Source of the DNA: Paragordius varius
Lineage: Eukaryota; Nematomorpha
Assembly: GCA_964247055.1 (NCBI GenBank)
Contig: OZ176054.1
Span: forward strand, 10,850,001-10,914,000
Direction of reading: 5' to 3'
DNA: 64,000 bases
Part shown: piece by piece, positions 1-11,689 of the stretch
How the letters are laid out: each line of letters begins with the position of its first letter
Numbering within the stretch: position 1 is the stretch's first letter
Translations under genes and position numbers: made by a program
The notes under the pieces: model-generated
What the model was told of the DNA's origin: nothing
What the model saw: only the letters and a program-made list of their open reading frames with translations
The model's database searches: none

Positions 1-94
1 TCCTCTTTTATGGATAATGTGATTTTTTTACGTTTCCTCGCCAGTGTTAAATTATTGGGTTCATTAGTAACATTTAATTTCGTTTTGGCTAATT
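1..94 (-). CDS. Candidate further POP1 exon, cut by the window edge
   Basis: After a TTTAG acceptor the minus strand is open from 94 to the window edge, reading a Lys-rich stretch (LAKTKLNVTNEP, then LARKRKK). It would be the next POP1 exon, in the non-conserved spacer after the VRDPRL motif. Its frame needs one carried-over base, whereas the exon ending at 284 finishes in phase 0. Either a small exon is missing between them or this call is wrong. Confidence 0.35.
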
Positions 95-283
95 CTAAAT
101 GTTGTGAAATATATTTTTATACGTGATTAATTATTTAAAACAGATATACTACGCTTGATCTCAGGAAAACATAAAATAAAAACTTATCTCAATTCTGTTA
201 TCTGCAATTTCGAAGATTAACAGCTTTAATGATAATTTATTCAAATCAGCCGACATGTAACAAAGTTAAAAGTATTATTGTAC

Positions 284-3200
284 CATGAATTTAAAATACA
301 TAAAATTTTGACTCTTTATACTGTAGGATGTGAGAGGGCGCTTAACAGGCGCTCTAAATAATCTAGGATCCCTAACAAACAAGGGAATGATTGGGAGTTT
401 AATGCAGCCCACATTAGGATTATTAGTTTGATGGATTTCTTTGAAATTTTTAATAAATGATTGCGTTTCCTTGGTGACGACCACATTTTCTTGATTTAAA
501 ATGTTGTTTGTTGACTTTTTTGCAAAATTGGTAAAACACGCTTTATTCAATTGTATATCTCGGGCTAATTTTTTAAGTTCCAACCAAATGGTACTTTGCC
601 TCTTTAATAGCTCTTTGTTTCTAAAAAATTACGTTTGGGGTAAAAAAATATTAATGTCAATACAATAGGAACAGTAATCTAATACTTTTCATTATTTCGA
701 TAACAATCACTCCACCACTGTAAGGGATTAGGGTTGGAATCTAAAATAATATAAAGCATATAAATAGTTTAGGCAATAAAATTTGCGATAATTTTTATAA
801 AACATTGTATCAACCGCTTAAAGAACTCAAAGATATCAAAATAACTGATTGTTTGAACATCCATCCGCACAATAATTACGTTTCTACTTCCAAACACTTT
901 GCATTAAAAGTCAAGTCCATACTATATATATCATTCTTCCCAAAATATATTATTAGGAATACTATTTTTTTTTGTTAGTATGTCAAAAAAACTCTTTCTA
1001 AATTAAAATTTTATATGAAAATGGGAAGAGAAAAACAATCACGGGACTAACCATTTTTTAACCGTCGTAAAATTAAATTGTGGGCCGGTTTCAATGTGTC
1101 CATGAGTAAACGCAAAGCCAATCTCCCAGTTAATCGAAATCGAATGAGCCGATTTTTAAGGAGCGTTATAGAGGCATAATTTTTATTAGCCATGCTTGAA
1201 TTATTTTCAAATTGAATGCAATGTGTTACATTGTGGGAATTTAGGGGCTTTTTATAGCTGTTGTTATTCAAAGGGTTACATTTAGGGTTTTGTGGATTAT
1301 TATCAACTATACGCAAAACATTTTTAACATTTTGAAGGAGTCGCTGTTCGCGTTCGTTAAATTTAAGAACTTTGGATATGATTGGGCTTTGGTCTTTCTC
1401 TATAAGATGGTAGATATTAGATATTATACAATACAACAGACAAAAAAGATTTGTGATAAATTAAATATTAAAAATCTTATTGAATATAAAATTAATTGTT
1501 TTAATATATTAACAAATTGCATTCAAAATCAACCATTATATCAATGCAATATAGTAAAACAAATATTCCATAAATCTATAAAATTTCTGTTACTGTCATA
1601 TTAATAATAAACGATTTCAATAGTAGTTAAAATTATATGATTAACAGGCATTTAAATTTAAAACTCTGGTTTGAGGATATTATAATATGAAATAGTTAAC
1701 AGTCATATAAATGTTCAGAAATATTATTTCTATCCTGTAAGCAATAATTCGATTTCGGATAGATTCTTTCCAAACAGTTTTAAGATTTTAGACAATTAAT
1801 CACACAACAGCTTCTGAAATATCAAAGATTTTTTTATATGTAAACTATGTATCAGGATTTTTTTGGGCTGCCTTAAAGTGTAGAAAAGTTATATCATTTT
1901 TGTGTTTGCTTAACAAATTTTCTGATGTAGGCTAATTTTTAAAAGATATAAAATATTATATTCGAAGGAAAATCCAAATTTTTATTAAAATTATTATGGA
2001 TCCTAAGGTTTAAAAACTTTGCGCCCGCTAACATAAGTTAAATTTCTATAAATAAACGCAAGAATTGGATATATTTATTTAACATATGGTAGATTATGAT
2101 CATTTTAATACATTTAAAAAATAAAAAAAGACTGTACACTTGACTTTCGTCAAATTTGGTTTTTTACCTACTTTTTCATATATTAGCGGGCGAATGTATA
2201 GCCTATGTAATATTTAAAATGAAAAACAATTTAAGTCCAATTTTTTGGACATTTATTTAGATTAATAATTGCAATATTAAATTATAATGAAGTGCGATAT
2301 TAATTATGCGTAAATAAAGAATTATAACTCTTATGTAAGGTAACACTTTACTACCTTTTGGGAAGTTTATATCCCAGAGCGATATAAAATTTAAATATCT
2401 TAAAAAGTATTTAAAATATTAAGCCGAATTATAAAATATGCTTTCTTTAGTGATTTAGGCGCATTATGCAAATTTTTTTTAAATAAACAAAATATTGTAA
2501 AAAAATCCTCATCTCAAACTCTTTTGCCTCCATAATCTTTTATATTTTGTAAATCGCTAATGCAACAGGATGGTTAGAAAATATGCGTTTAAACATATCT
2601 GGCCCAAACAGAAAAGGCCGCCCTAAACTCACATTAACAGCTGACACAAGATTTCTTACAATTCAGTATTCACAAGTCTTTTAGAAAAAGCATGGTAACA
2701 CCAGATACCATGGGACCTAAAGATGAAATAATGAACTTTAAAAAACAAGCCACATTTTACCAGCAAATAGATATATTTTGATTTAATATCAGCTGTTCGT
2801 TTCAGTGGTATTTTCGAGCTATCCTAATTTTCGACTGTAAAAGTCATAAAACTCTAACAATGAACATTTTTACTAAAATTACTATAATACAGTAATTTAA
2901 TTATAAAATTGAGCTCCAGATATAAAAAAAATGTAAACTAGGATAAAAAAAAGGTTAATAAAATAAATTTTAAATGTACAAAATACCATTTAAAGGTGCG
3001 ACGTTTGTTGTGAAATTCAATATCGAATATAAATAATTTAAGAGTGTATCATGTAAGCAGGGGTGAACCCAAATCCATAATCTAAAACTAGAATCTGTAA
3101 TTAAAATGATAAAAAAAACTGTGATTATTTTGCGGTATAAACATATAAGTAACCGGTCCTATTGCTGAATAAGGATATTTCCCCGGCTCAAACATCCAAG

Positions 3201-3833
3201 AATAATTCTCTTGATAAAAATGAATATCATCCTGATTCCGAATAAATGGAAAAAAGATTGTGGAAAATTTACTGATAAAATTTTCCAAACTCGTACCGAC
3301 TTCAATGCAATTCATAAATGAAATATCCTATGATTAGCAAAAATCTAAATAACTTGAATCACACATCCAGTACCGGCTCCTTTAAGAGATGCTCTATAAT
3401 ATTTATCATTAGGATGTATAGGTATCATATAATTCCATTGTTTTAAAATTTTAAATCTTTTGGCATGCCATAAATGAGTTTCAAGCCACATATTGCCTTT
3501 CTGTCGCAAAGCATAATGCAATTTTATGAGACCAGGTTGGCGTTTAACACGACGATATAATTTTAATTTTTTTATGGCTTTGATATCTTTTTTATCAAGC
3601 GAATTAATTTGATTTGCATAATTTTTGGCCGCAATCTATATTAATAATGTTAAAAACTATTCGCAGTCGTTTTGGTAGCCGTCTGATATCTTCACTAGCA
3701 GCTCTCCGAATCATTTTTCGTGGCAAAGTTTGATATACATTACGACCACCGCCTCGTTTAGAATCATTTATAATATTTAAAAGCTTTGCTATATCCCCCT
3801 TGGTGCTTTCTACAAATGAAGATACATGAATAT
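284..3833 (-). CDS. POP1: POP1, large protein subunit of RNase P / RNase MRP (partial, C-terminus outside window)
   Basis: Core protein of nuclear RNase P and RNase MRP, which process tRNA 5' ends and pre-rRNA. Coding exons in transcript order: 3833-3658, 3635-3354, 3327-3120, 3094-2987, 1399-1063, 620-284; all phases agree. Seen: YQTLPRKMIRRAASEDIRRL and MWLETHLWHAKRF (POP1 N-terminal domain), PYSAIGPVTYMF, RLWIWVHP, NRLIRFRLTGRLA (matching the vertebrate MNRFRLIGPLS region) and LFVRDPRL (vertebrate GDPRINLP region). Introns of 22, 26 and 25 nt separate the first four exons; the next are 1587 and 442 nt, the larger holding part of a dispersed repeat. The first exon lacks a Met and begins with two carried-over bases, so at least one 5' exon lies upstream and was not found. 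The C-terminal POPLD part lies left of the window. Assignment is firm; the donor at 284 and the 1399-1063 exon ends are less so. Confidence 0.88.
2540..2850. repeat. Repeat remnants inside a POP1 intron (G repeat; possible LINE tail)
   Basis: 2770-2850 on the minus strand matches two other places in the window (36.4 and 48.9 kb) through an AACAGCTGATATTA core and its flank: third copy of dispersed family G. Next to it, 2560-2640 reads SGPNRKGRPKLTL on the plus strand, which resembles the tail of a LINE polyprotein, but too little remains to be sure. The rest of the 1.59-kb intron shows nothing recognisable. Confidence 0.4.
3095..3119 (-). other. 25-nt intron of POP1
   Basis: GTTTTTTTTATC...TACAG. 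Removal places RLWIWVHP (vertebrate RQLWIWLHP) in frame after the GPVTYMF block. Confidence 0.85.
3328..3353 (-). other. 26-nt intron of POP1
   Basis: GTTATT...CATAG. It contains an in-frame TAG. Removal joins GTGCVIQ to DISFMNC, matching the vertebrate CLLQDLSYYC block. Confidence 0.85.
3636..3657 (-). other. 22-nt intron of POP1
   Basis: GTTTTT...ATATAG. Removing it joins the RRLPKRLR stretch to IAAKNYANQ in phase 0, as the family requires. Without removal the frame is lost and meets a stop. Confidence 0.8.
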
Positions 3834-5167
3834 CTAAATTTAAAAAATAAAAAACCTTTTATATCAGACATTCAAATATTTAAAAATATTATGGCAAAGT
3901 TGGTCATATGTTAAAATAGCGTTGATCTAATCAAAATAAAAAATGCATGTGTAAATTAAACACATAACAATAAAATCCCTTATAAAAAATTAGATTTGGC
4001 AATGCAAAAATTTTTCATAAATAATAATAAATTATTTTATATTAATTTTATCCATTTTAAATAAGGTATTTTTAAAAAGTTATCATTGGTATGTATTTTG
4101 AGAAACTATTATTTTATTGAAAACCAAATAGCAGCTCTTTTGAGATTATTTATCTGGCTTTGCATTCATTTGGTATGTATAAAAGCAGTATTTAATAGGC
4201 GTTTATGTTTGAGATTTATCCTAATAATATTAGACTAATGAAAAATATAAATAACATCTCGATAATTTAATACGTCAAAAGAATTTTCTTGTCTAAATAT
4301 TATAAAAATCAGATTGTGCTATTCTCCAAAAAGTTAATTAAAAGAAATAATTATTTTGTCTTAAGTTGGCACCAATATTCTTGGTTTTTATAACTGATCC
4401 GATATGACTCGGGACCAGCGGTTTATGGCCTTGCTGGTAGCAATTTTAACTCAAAAAATGGCGGGCCACATTCAAAAATTACATGGACACTCATAAATAA
4501 TTATATTTTAAAGCATAAAATATAAAATGCCAAATAATATAAGACATTTTTCTTCTTTTTGCTTATTGATCGACTTAATAAAAAAAACTGTTTATAAACT
4601 ATAAAATTAAGTTATGGTGAGGATGATTAATAATAATGGATTTGTTCACTGGACGTGCATTAGGGCCACATGTTGGATTCTGCTTAGAATATAATTTTAT
4701 GAAATATTAATTTTAGATTGTGTATTTGAAAAGGAAATAATATTTTAAGTTTTTTACTTATTTCACCAGATTGACACACAACACACGTTAGCAATCTTAG
4801 AGTATATATTGCAGCAAAATATATAATTATTAATATAATAAATATACTCAAGTATTCAAGTTTTATAAACTGTACATATTTTCTGATTACAATTAATAAA
4901 ATAGCATTTTTTTATTACCTATGGATGCTGGTTATTCTGTCTTAATGTTAGACATTAGCTCAATATCGATGCTCAACTGTGCTATTGATTATTTAAAAAA
5001 TATTTTTTTATACATATTAAATATGACACTATAATCATAGTTATGTAATTCCGTTTATCTTTTTATGTAAAAATCTAATTTATAGAATGCATCATTTGCA
5101 ATTTATTATGTTAACTATTAAGATATCTTTTAAGTTACTTAGTTTTTAATTTCCATACGCTACAAGT
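3834..5167. other. Gene-free stretch upstream of POP1
   Basis: The missing 5' exon(s) and promoter of POP1 should lie here but none can be supported. A small GC-richer patch at about 4405-4480 (CAGCGGTTTATGGCC and, further on, GGCGGGCCAC) resembles hAT subterminal sequence; no partner end or target duplication was found. Otherwise plain A+T-rich DNA. Confidence 0.5.
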
Positions 5168-7840
5168 ATGGTTGAACAAAGTCCCGGCAAACTAGTTCAT
5201 AAAAATGTGCCATCAATTAAAATGATAGATAAAATACGTATAAGAAACTGGAACGTCAGGGGGGTTGGAATTAAGAAATAAAGACCCTAATATGAAAGGA
5301 CATGCACAGATTCCAATTAAATTTGGGACAGAAACCTATTACAAGGTCAATGGTGTTTTATATAATGAAGAAAATTGTATTTATATGTCCGGTGATGCAA
5401 GGAAGGGGGATGTTGATACTAAATATGGAATATAATAAATATGGCAATCCGTTTAATTTATACGGGTCTAGAATCATGAGCATCAGATCTATGTACGGTT
5501 AATTAACAACTATCATTAAGATTTACTCTTACAGCTGACTCCGAACAGGAAAAAATAGAGCTTTTTATGAACAGCTCCAAGACTTGATAAAATATGTGCC
5601 TTAAATATGAGTATAATAAGTGATGACTGAAATAGTAAGATTGGAAATCAAGAGCACACTATGCGCGGATTAGGCAAAAGGAAGTAAGCTGATGAAGGAT
5701 ATCTGTGTGATTAATCAAATTGTTATGAATTAATGGTATAAACAACAAAGACGTTTATACCCTGGACCTCCTTTTGACAAAAAAATGATCAAATAGATTA
5801 TTTTATAGGACAACAAAAATGGAAAAGGTTCTTCATAATTTCTAAAACTAAAAAAAGTTGTGACTGTCAAGCGATCACCATATTAAAAACAACATAAAAA
5901 TTAAACCCCGGAAGAAGGAAAAAGAATACAATTACAACGTAGAACTATATCCTTTAGAATATAAGATAAAACAATAATTTGAATTACTAGGTAAGACAGA
6001 TAATAACCGAGAAAAAAATGGAATAATACTAAAACAAATTCACTTGACATTAAAAAAATATTTACCTAAGAAAAACCATGTAAAAAGGGTTATCAGATGA
6101 TTGTATAAAATACTTGAAGAAAGAAGAAGAGCTAAGGATAGAAGGGAAATAGATATGATTAAATTCCACACTCTAAGGAATACTGGAATGAACAATGCAC
6201 ATTATTGAGGAAGCAAACAGCAAATGATTAAGTAAACTTCTGTTCCAAACCATCAGAAGAGTTATAAATCAAGACTACCTCCAAACATTAAAAAAAGGAT
6301 GGTGACAGAAAGACCTTGACGGGGGAAATATAAAATAAACAAAGATGGGAAAATTATACCAAACAGCCATATAATGCACATCCAGGTGCAAACGATAGAC
6401 AAATTTTTGATAATGGAGATGTTATGTATATTGAAAGCAGAGGTGGTAAAAGCTTTATCGATACTAATAAAGAAAGCTTCTGGAATAGATAATATTTCTT
6501 TGGAATTAATAAGAGTAATGATAAGAAATATGCAAGGATTGTGTCAGGAAGTATGGAAGTCATGTATTAAGCCAAAAGACTGGCAAACTTCATACTGTTT
6601 ATCCCAATCTTTAAAAGGGGAGGTAAATGAAATTGCGAGAACTATCGAAACATAGCTCTCATTAGTCTTGCAAGCAAAATTATATTGAAGATATCCAGAA
6701 AGACTACACCAAGTAGCCAGGAAAATTCCAGATGTTCAAGCAGAATTTATGAAAGGGCGTAGCACAGAAATCACATTGGTTACGTGAGACACATAATTGA
6801 AACATGTAAAGAATACAAGTAGAATATATACCCCAGCTGTTGACTCGATTGACCTGTCCATTTATGGCGAAGTATGGAAGCAATGGGAGTTACAGCAAAG
6901 CTCATAACCTTTCTTATATGTCTGAACACAAAAAAGTTATTATACAAACCCTTAAAGCAACCAGTGAAATTTCAATACAGAAAGGTGTTAGACGAGGATG
7001 TTGCCTCTCACCATACTTGTTTAGTTTTTGTACAGAATTGATCATGTGAAAAGTAGAAGCTACTGAAAGCCTAAGGATAGGAGGGAGAAGAATAAACAAT
7101 CTAACGCAGATGACACGGCGCTGATCGTAGATAATGTAGAAAGTTTAAATTATATGATAAGGTTATTGAGAGAAGAAAGCAAAAGATATGGATTGAACCT
7201 CAATCCTAAGAAAATCAAAATTATGAGTTTATCAAAGAACCAACCTGATATAACCATCGACACCTCAGTAGAAGTAATTGAAATCCTATTCTTAGGCTCT
7301 AGACATAAACGCTCTACCCCAGATATTAAACGCCGCCTTACATTAGGAAAGTCAGCTGCGAACAAGTTGACTAAATTATGGAAAAGTTAAGATATCACTA
7401 TGAAAACTAAAGTGAGAGTAATGAAAGGTATGTTTTTTCCGGTAGCGACTTATGCTGCCGAAAGTTGGACACTAAAACTGAATGATTAAAAAGGATTGCA
7501 GCATTTGAAATGTGGTTTTGAGGGAGAATAGTAAATATAAGATGGCCATCAAGGTTAAGAATGAATAATTAATAAAAAATTAAATGTTGAGAGTAACTTA
7601 ATGAGAGCTATAATAAAAAGAAAGTTAGGGACATTGGTCGCATTTTAAGAAATACATCCCTGGAGGATTCGATATTTGCGAAAGTTTAAGGGAAAAGAAA
7701 AAAAGATGACCGATGTTAAGATGGCTGAACATTTTAAAGAAGAAATCTTCATAAGTCAATTGAAAAAAATAGCACACGAAAGAGAGTGGAGAGAACTAGT
7801 CATTTCACCAAGGGATCGAACTCGACCTAAGAAATTACCT
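5168..7840 (+). mobile_element. Decayed RTE-type LINE (endonuclease + reverse transcriptase)
   Basis: Plus-strand remnants appear in the usual order. The endonuclease start is IRIRNWNVRGVGIKK at about 5235. Then MGDWNSKIGNQEHT and FIPWTSF..QKNDQIDYF at about 5630-5810, corresponding to the GDWNAK and YTWTSPDGQ-NQIDYI blocks. The reverse transcriptase spans about 6420-7390 with KASGIDNISLELI, the YADD-equivalent ADDTALIVD near 7106, and LNLNPKKIKIMSL. The C-terminal region is at 7400-7840, with KTKVRVMKGMFFPVATY and REWRELVISPRDRTRP, typical of RTE/BovB-like polyproteins. Frames shift and stop many times, so it is an inactive copy. The 5' end is placed at the first Met; no target duplication or 3' simple-repeat tail was found. 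A foldback-rich nest begins about 100 bp downstream. Confidence 0.85.
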
Positions 7841-8381
7841 ACCCTTATTGTAAGCAATCCACTTTTTTATATTTTCAAAATAAATATCATATTGATTTAA
7901 ATGGATAATGGCATAGTTATAATTGAGTTATGATACATACAGTAAAAATTAAAATTATACGAACGTAAAAATATAAACAAATATTTTTTTCTGAAAGACA
8001 ACCCTACTTTTCAAACCTTTATTTATCCTACATAAAGTATTTATACACTAGATAACAAATTTGACTTTATTAAAAGCCATTTTTGTATAAACTTAATTTC
8101 ATTAAAGTACATAATTGATATATCTGAAAAAAATTGGTCTAACACCTAGGAATTTTTTTATAAGTGTTTGTCGAAAAATTTTGGCCCCAATTTAACAGTA
8201 AGCTGGAAATTAAAATTAAAAATTTAGATATAGAGCTATGTATTTTATATCATTTGAAAGAGCGCGATAGATCAAATTTTTCGAATGGTAGTTGGTCATT
8301 TAAATCAATCTTATGTAAAATTTTTTGCCTTTACATGGTCAATGTTTAAACCATAAAACTAATTTAAAGATCATAGAGTTA

Positions 8382-8964
8382 GTATGAAAACTTTTGAAAA
8401 ATGTCCTTAATTGATTTTAAATTTTTTTATTGTTTTACGTAAACATCCCAATATGCGCATTCTCCTGATAATGTTTTATTCAGCCACATTAAACTTCTTT
8501 AGACTTTCAGTGTACCATTAATTCATAAGTTAATTATAAATTATTATTAATTTATGCTTTGACACAACTTTTCTAAACATCAATAAATATATATATTTAT
8601 ATTTTAAAATTTTAGTTATACAGTGGCGTATGCAGTAAAAGATTGTTAGTGCAAAGTAATCTTAACGAACACAAAACAGGGGTACAATTTTCATATATTA
8701 AATTCCTATTTATAAACATATCCATAATATCCCCCTATTAAGATTATTTTGCACTAACAATCTTTTACTGCAAACTTTTGAGTTGAATAAATTTATTTAA
8801 TTCTTAAGTATTTTTTCTAATGAAAAATAAAAACAATATGTCTTTTTTAATTTGTGGCTAAACAAAACATCGTCAGAAGAATGCGCATGTTGAATGGATG
8901 TTTACGTAAATCAATAAAAAAAAGACTAATACAATTAAAAACGTACGTTTAAAAGTTTCCATAC
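8382..8964. mobile_element. Palindromic element C inside A1
   Basis: Inverted ends of about 85 bp: the left begins GTATGAAAACTTTTGAA and the right ends AAAAGTTTCCATAC; ACGTAAACATCC and GGATGTTTACGT lie deeper in the arms. It interrupts A1 where A3 has continuous sequence. No coding sequence. Confidence 0.6.
8632..8771. repeat. 140-bp near-perfect hairpin D inside element C
   Basis: GCAGTAAAAGATTGTTAGTG at the left is repeated inverted at the right (CACTAACAATCTTTTACTGC). The arms are about 33 bp around a 70-bp loop. MITE-like; possibly a further nested insertion or part of C. Confidence 0.7.
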
Positions 8965-9138
8965 ACGACTGTAAATTATTTTAGTATAATTATTAGGGTC
9001 TCATTAAGAAAAAATTTTAAAATATCTTTGAAAAGGCTTTTCGTTTGCTTTTTTAATAAAAATCATTATTATAAAAATTATTGTGGATCCTAAAATGCAT
9101 AGTTAGAACTGTTATAAAAAAATCAAGAATACCTTAAA

Positions 9139-10311
9139 CTATATATCTAGTATGAATAATTTATTTTGACTAAAAATGCGAATAATATAAAAATTAAAGA
9201 TAATTATATATTTCGAATTCGCTTAAGCAATCCATTATCATAAAAAATCTAGCGCCCCTTTATAAGTGAACCTAACAGGTGTTTATGGTACAAAAGGGGG
9301 GACAGAAACAATTTAAATATACAGGTCAAATTGTTTGTGCGAATCACATCACTATGTTAGCTGTGGATTAATAGATAAAAAAGAAAAGAACGTTTGATAA
9401 AAATTATTTGAAAAAAGGGGGTAGGATTTACAATTGTTAAATTATTATGTGCGCCATATATAAGAAATGACACCTTATGTTTTTCAATTTCAATAGCTTT
9501 TTTTATATTTTTCTTTTGTGTTGATTTTTAATATTAGTTATGACTTCTATATTAAAAATATAACTACAAAAATAGGCAAAGTACGAAATCAGAACAGTTT
9601 ACAAACCACCTAAAAAACTTCTAAACTTTTTTAAATACAAAGATGCTATACCAAAAGAACAAATACCAGGAATCTATAAAATTTCATGTCAAGTAATGTA
9701 AATTGGAGAATCTGAAAGAGCCATAGCCACCAGAGTAAAAGAACATGAGCAGTACATCAGGAAAGGCAAATTCACCTCGGGCTTGTCAGAAGATATTTGC
9801 ACAAATAATCACACAAAATAAAATTGAATTCATAACTAATATTGAAAATCAACACAAAAGAAAAATAAGAGAAGCTATTGAAATTCAAAAACATAAGGCG
9901 CACTGGATTAAAACGATAGATTAGAACTGTCGTATATATATGGCGCACCCTTTTATAATAATTCAACAATTTTAAATCGTTCTCCCTTTTTTTAAATAAT
10001 TTATCAAACGTTCTTTTCTTTTTTGACCTATTAATCTACAGCTAACATAGTGATGTGAGATTCGCTCAAACAATTACACCTGTATATTTTAATTTATGTT
10101 CCCCCTTTTTGTACCATAAACATCACTGATAGGTACATATATATATATAGCGGTGTTCGCTAGATTTTTATGATAATGAATCGCCTAAGAGGATCTGAAA
10201 TATATAATTATCTTTTATTTTTATATTATTCGCATTATTAGTGAAAATAAATTGTTCATATTATTCCTATTATTTAAATATGCGATTCCTTCACTTCTAT
10301 ATTACTAGTCT
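9139..10311 (+). mobile_element. Penelope-like retroelement fragment: GIY-YIG endonuclease between inverted repeats
   Basis: About 320-bp inverted repeats (9150-9460 and 9940-10264) flank a 480-bp centre. The centre reads, on the plus strand, KDAIPKEQIPGIYKISC, then IGESERAIATRVKEHEQY, SGLSE and CTNNHT. This is the pattern of the GIY-YIG endonuclease at the C-terminus of Penelope-like elements (GIYKI, C, YIG-T-R--TR--EH, H--NH). No reverse transcriptase is present. The reading frame is broken in a few places, so it is not active. Penelope-like elements are known to carry terminal repeats in either orientation. It lies inside A1; ACTAGT and CTAGT near its ends may be remnants of a target duplication. 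Confidence 0.7.
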
Positions 10312-10995
10312 TTGAAGTTTTGAAATTATAAGCATTCTAAAGAAAAAAAAATATTATTGATATGATGGTGTATTTTTCAAAAAACAAAAAACTAAAAATC
10401 TGTTTTGAATGACATAAAAGCAATAAATAAGTGTATTAATCCAAATAATGTTATCTTTTTTAGACATTTATTACCATCAACACAAAGTTTATGCTATTTT
10501 CATCCATTACTTTGAAAAATGTATTAATTAAACACCCTCTCGCTTCGCGGGTTTGTCGCTTCCTATCTCCAATATTGACAATTGATGTAAAACATATATA
10601 GAGTTTTTATTCCTTTGAATGATATATTACGAATGGGCATTTGTTAATTTTGAAGGAAAAACATTTTTTAGTACAATTTTGATAAGAAGGGCGCATAATC
10701 ATAAACAATTGAATTATAAAAATTCTTTGGTGAAATTATTATTATTTTTTCAGATAGACTGTTTTATTGTAAATATCTAAAAATGCAAAAAACTCGATTG
10801 ACCGAAAAATTTAGTGTTAAAAATTTTAAATGCTATAATTGAGTATATTAACAATTTACCTCTCAATTCCCTATTTTGTAAGAATATTTGAAAAAACTTA
10901 ATTTGAAAAAGTATGATTGTAAAATAAAAATATTTGTTTTTCCATTTTTACCCCGTATAATTCCCATATTTACTGTAAATTAAGTGTTACATATA

Positions 10996-11659
10996 TACCA
11001 TTTGCACTTCAAGAGTGTCCTTGAACACTTCAGGTTGGTCCTTGAACAATTCAATTTGGTCCTTGAACAATTCAAGGTCCTTGAACACTTCAAGTTGGTC
11101 CTTAAAATTTATAAATTTTGATTTAACCATAATTTTTGCATTTATTTTTTTATTTTATTATTTATTAACCTAATTTACTTTATTTATTATATATTTATTC
11201 ATTTAAAAATAAATTTTTTATTTAAAAACCACTTTTTTGTTTCAAACTATTTTTTTTTCAATTAAACAAAATTATTGACTTTTGAATGTTTTAAATGAAA
11301 AATTTTAAGTAATAACCCTAAAAACTTATCTATTTTTTCATTTCGTGTTACAATCTTATAAATCAAAATTATTTTAAGAAAATAAAGATATACGGTTTAT
11401 CAAAGATTAAAAGTTGATATCGATTTAAAATTTATGTTAAATATAGAAAATAGGTTAAAAACAATAAAATAGATGAATTATTTGATTGATAAAAGTTAAA
11501 AACAAAACAAAAAAGTCAAAGGACCAAGTTGACCAACTTGAATTGTTCAAGGACCAACTTTAATTGTTCAAGGACCAACTTGAACTGTTCAAGGACCAAC
11601 TTGAACTGTTCAAGGACCAACTTGAAGTGTTCAAGGACACTCTTAAAGTGCAAATGGTA
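10996..11659. mobile_element. Foldback element FB1, copy a
   Basis: It begins TACCATTTGCACTTCAAG and ends in the inverted equivalent, GTGCAAATGGTA. Each arm is a tandem array of a 21-nt unit (GTCCTTGAACACTTCAAGTT plus G), about 4-5 units per arm, one left unit shortened to 18. The A+T-rich centre of about 400 bp is noncoding. Copy b at 57222-57893 is the same element in the opposite orientation, as its centre shows. Flanked by TATA on both sides. Confidence 0.85.
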
Positions 11660-11689
11660 TATATAAAAGATTCTGTTAAAATTTTTGCA

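Larger units (their letters stand above)
8045..10818 (+). mobile_element. A-family element (A1) with two nested insertions
   Basis: Its ends and body match A3 (18817-19948): the start CACTAGATAACAAATTTGAC, the block around 9000-9138, and from 10313 the conserved TTCGCGGGTTTGTCGCT box. Two segments absent from A3 interrupt it: 8382-8964 (element C) and about 9139-10311 (Penelope-like element). Without these it would be about 1.0 kb. Noncoding; presumably a nonautonomous DNA transposon. Confidence 0.7.
7938..10977. mobile_element. H-family inverted-repeat element (H5), split by insertion
   Basis: The left arm (TACAGTAAAAATTAAAAT and on, 7938 to about 8044) and right arm (about 10819-10977, ending CATATTTACTGTA) match the two ends of the short H elements at 35.9, 36.8, 40.1 and 60.1 kb. 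Those are about 210-285 bp long. Here the two arms are held apart by a 2.8-kb insertion, the A1 element. Confidence 0.7.

Noticed and set aside
1290-1604. 104-codon plus-strand frame
   Set aside because: Antisense to a POP1 exon and running into its intron; no motif.
6354-7365. Minus-strand frames across the LINE
   Set aside because: Antisense shadows of the reverse transcriptase remnants.
11510-11660. Regular short repeats that might suggest a CRISPR array
   Set aside because: Contiguous 21-nt tandem units with no spacers, mirrored by an inverted arm, in a eukaryotic genome.
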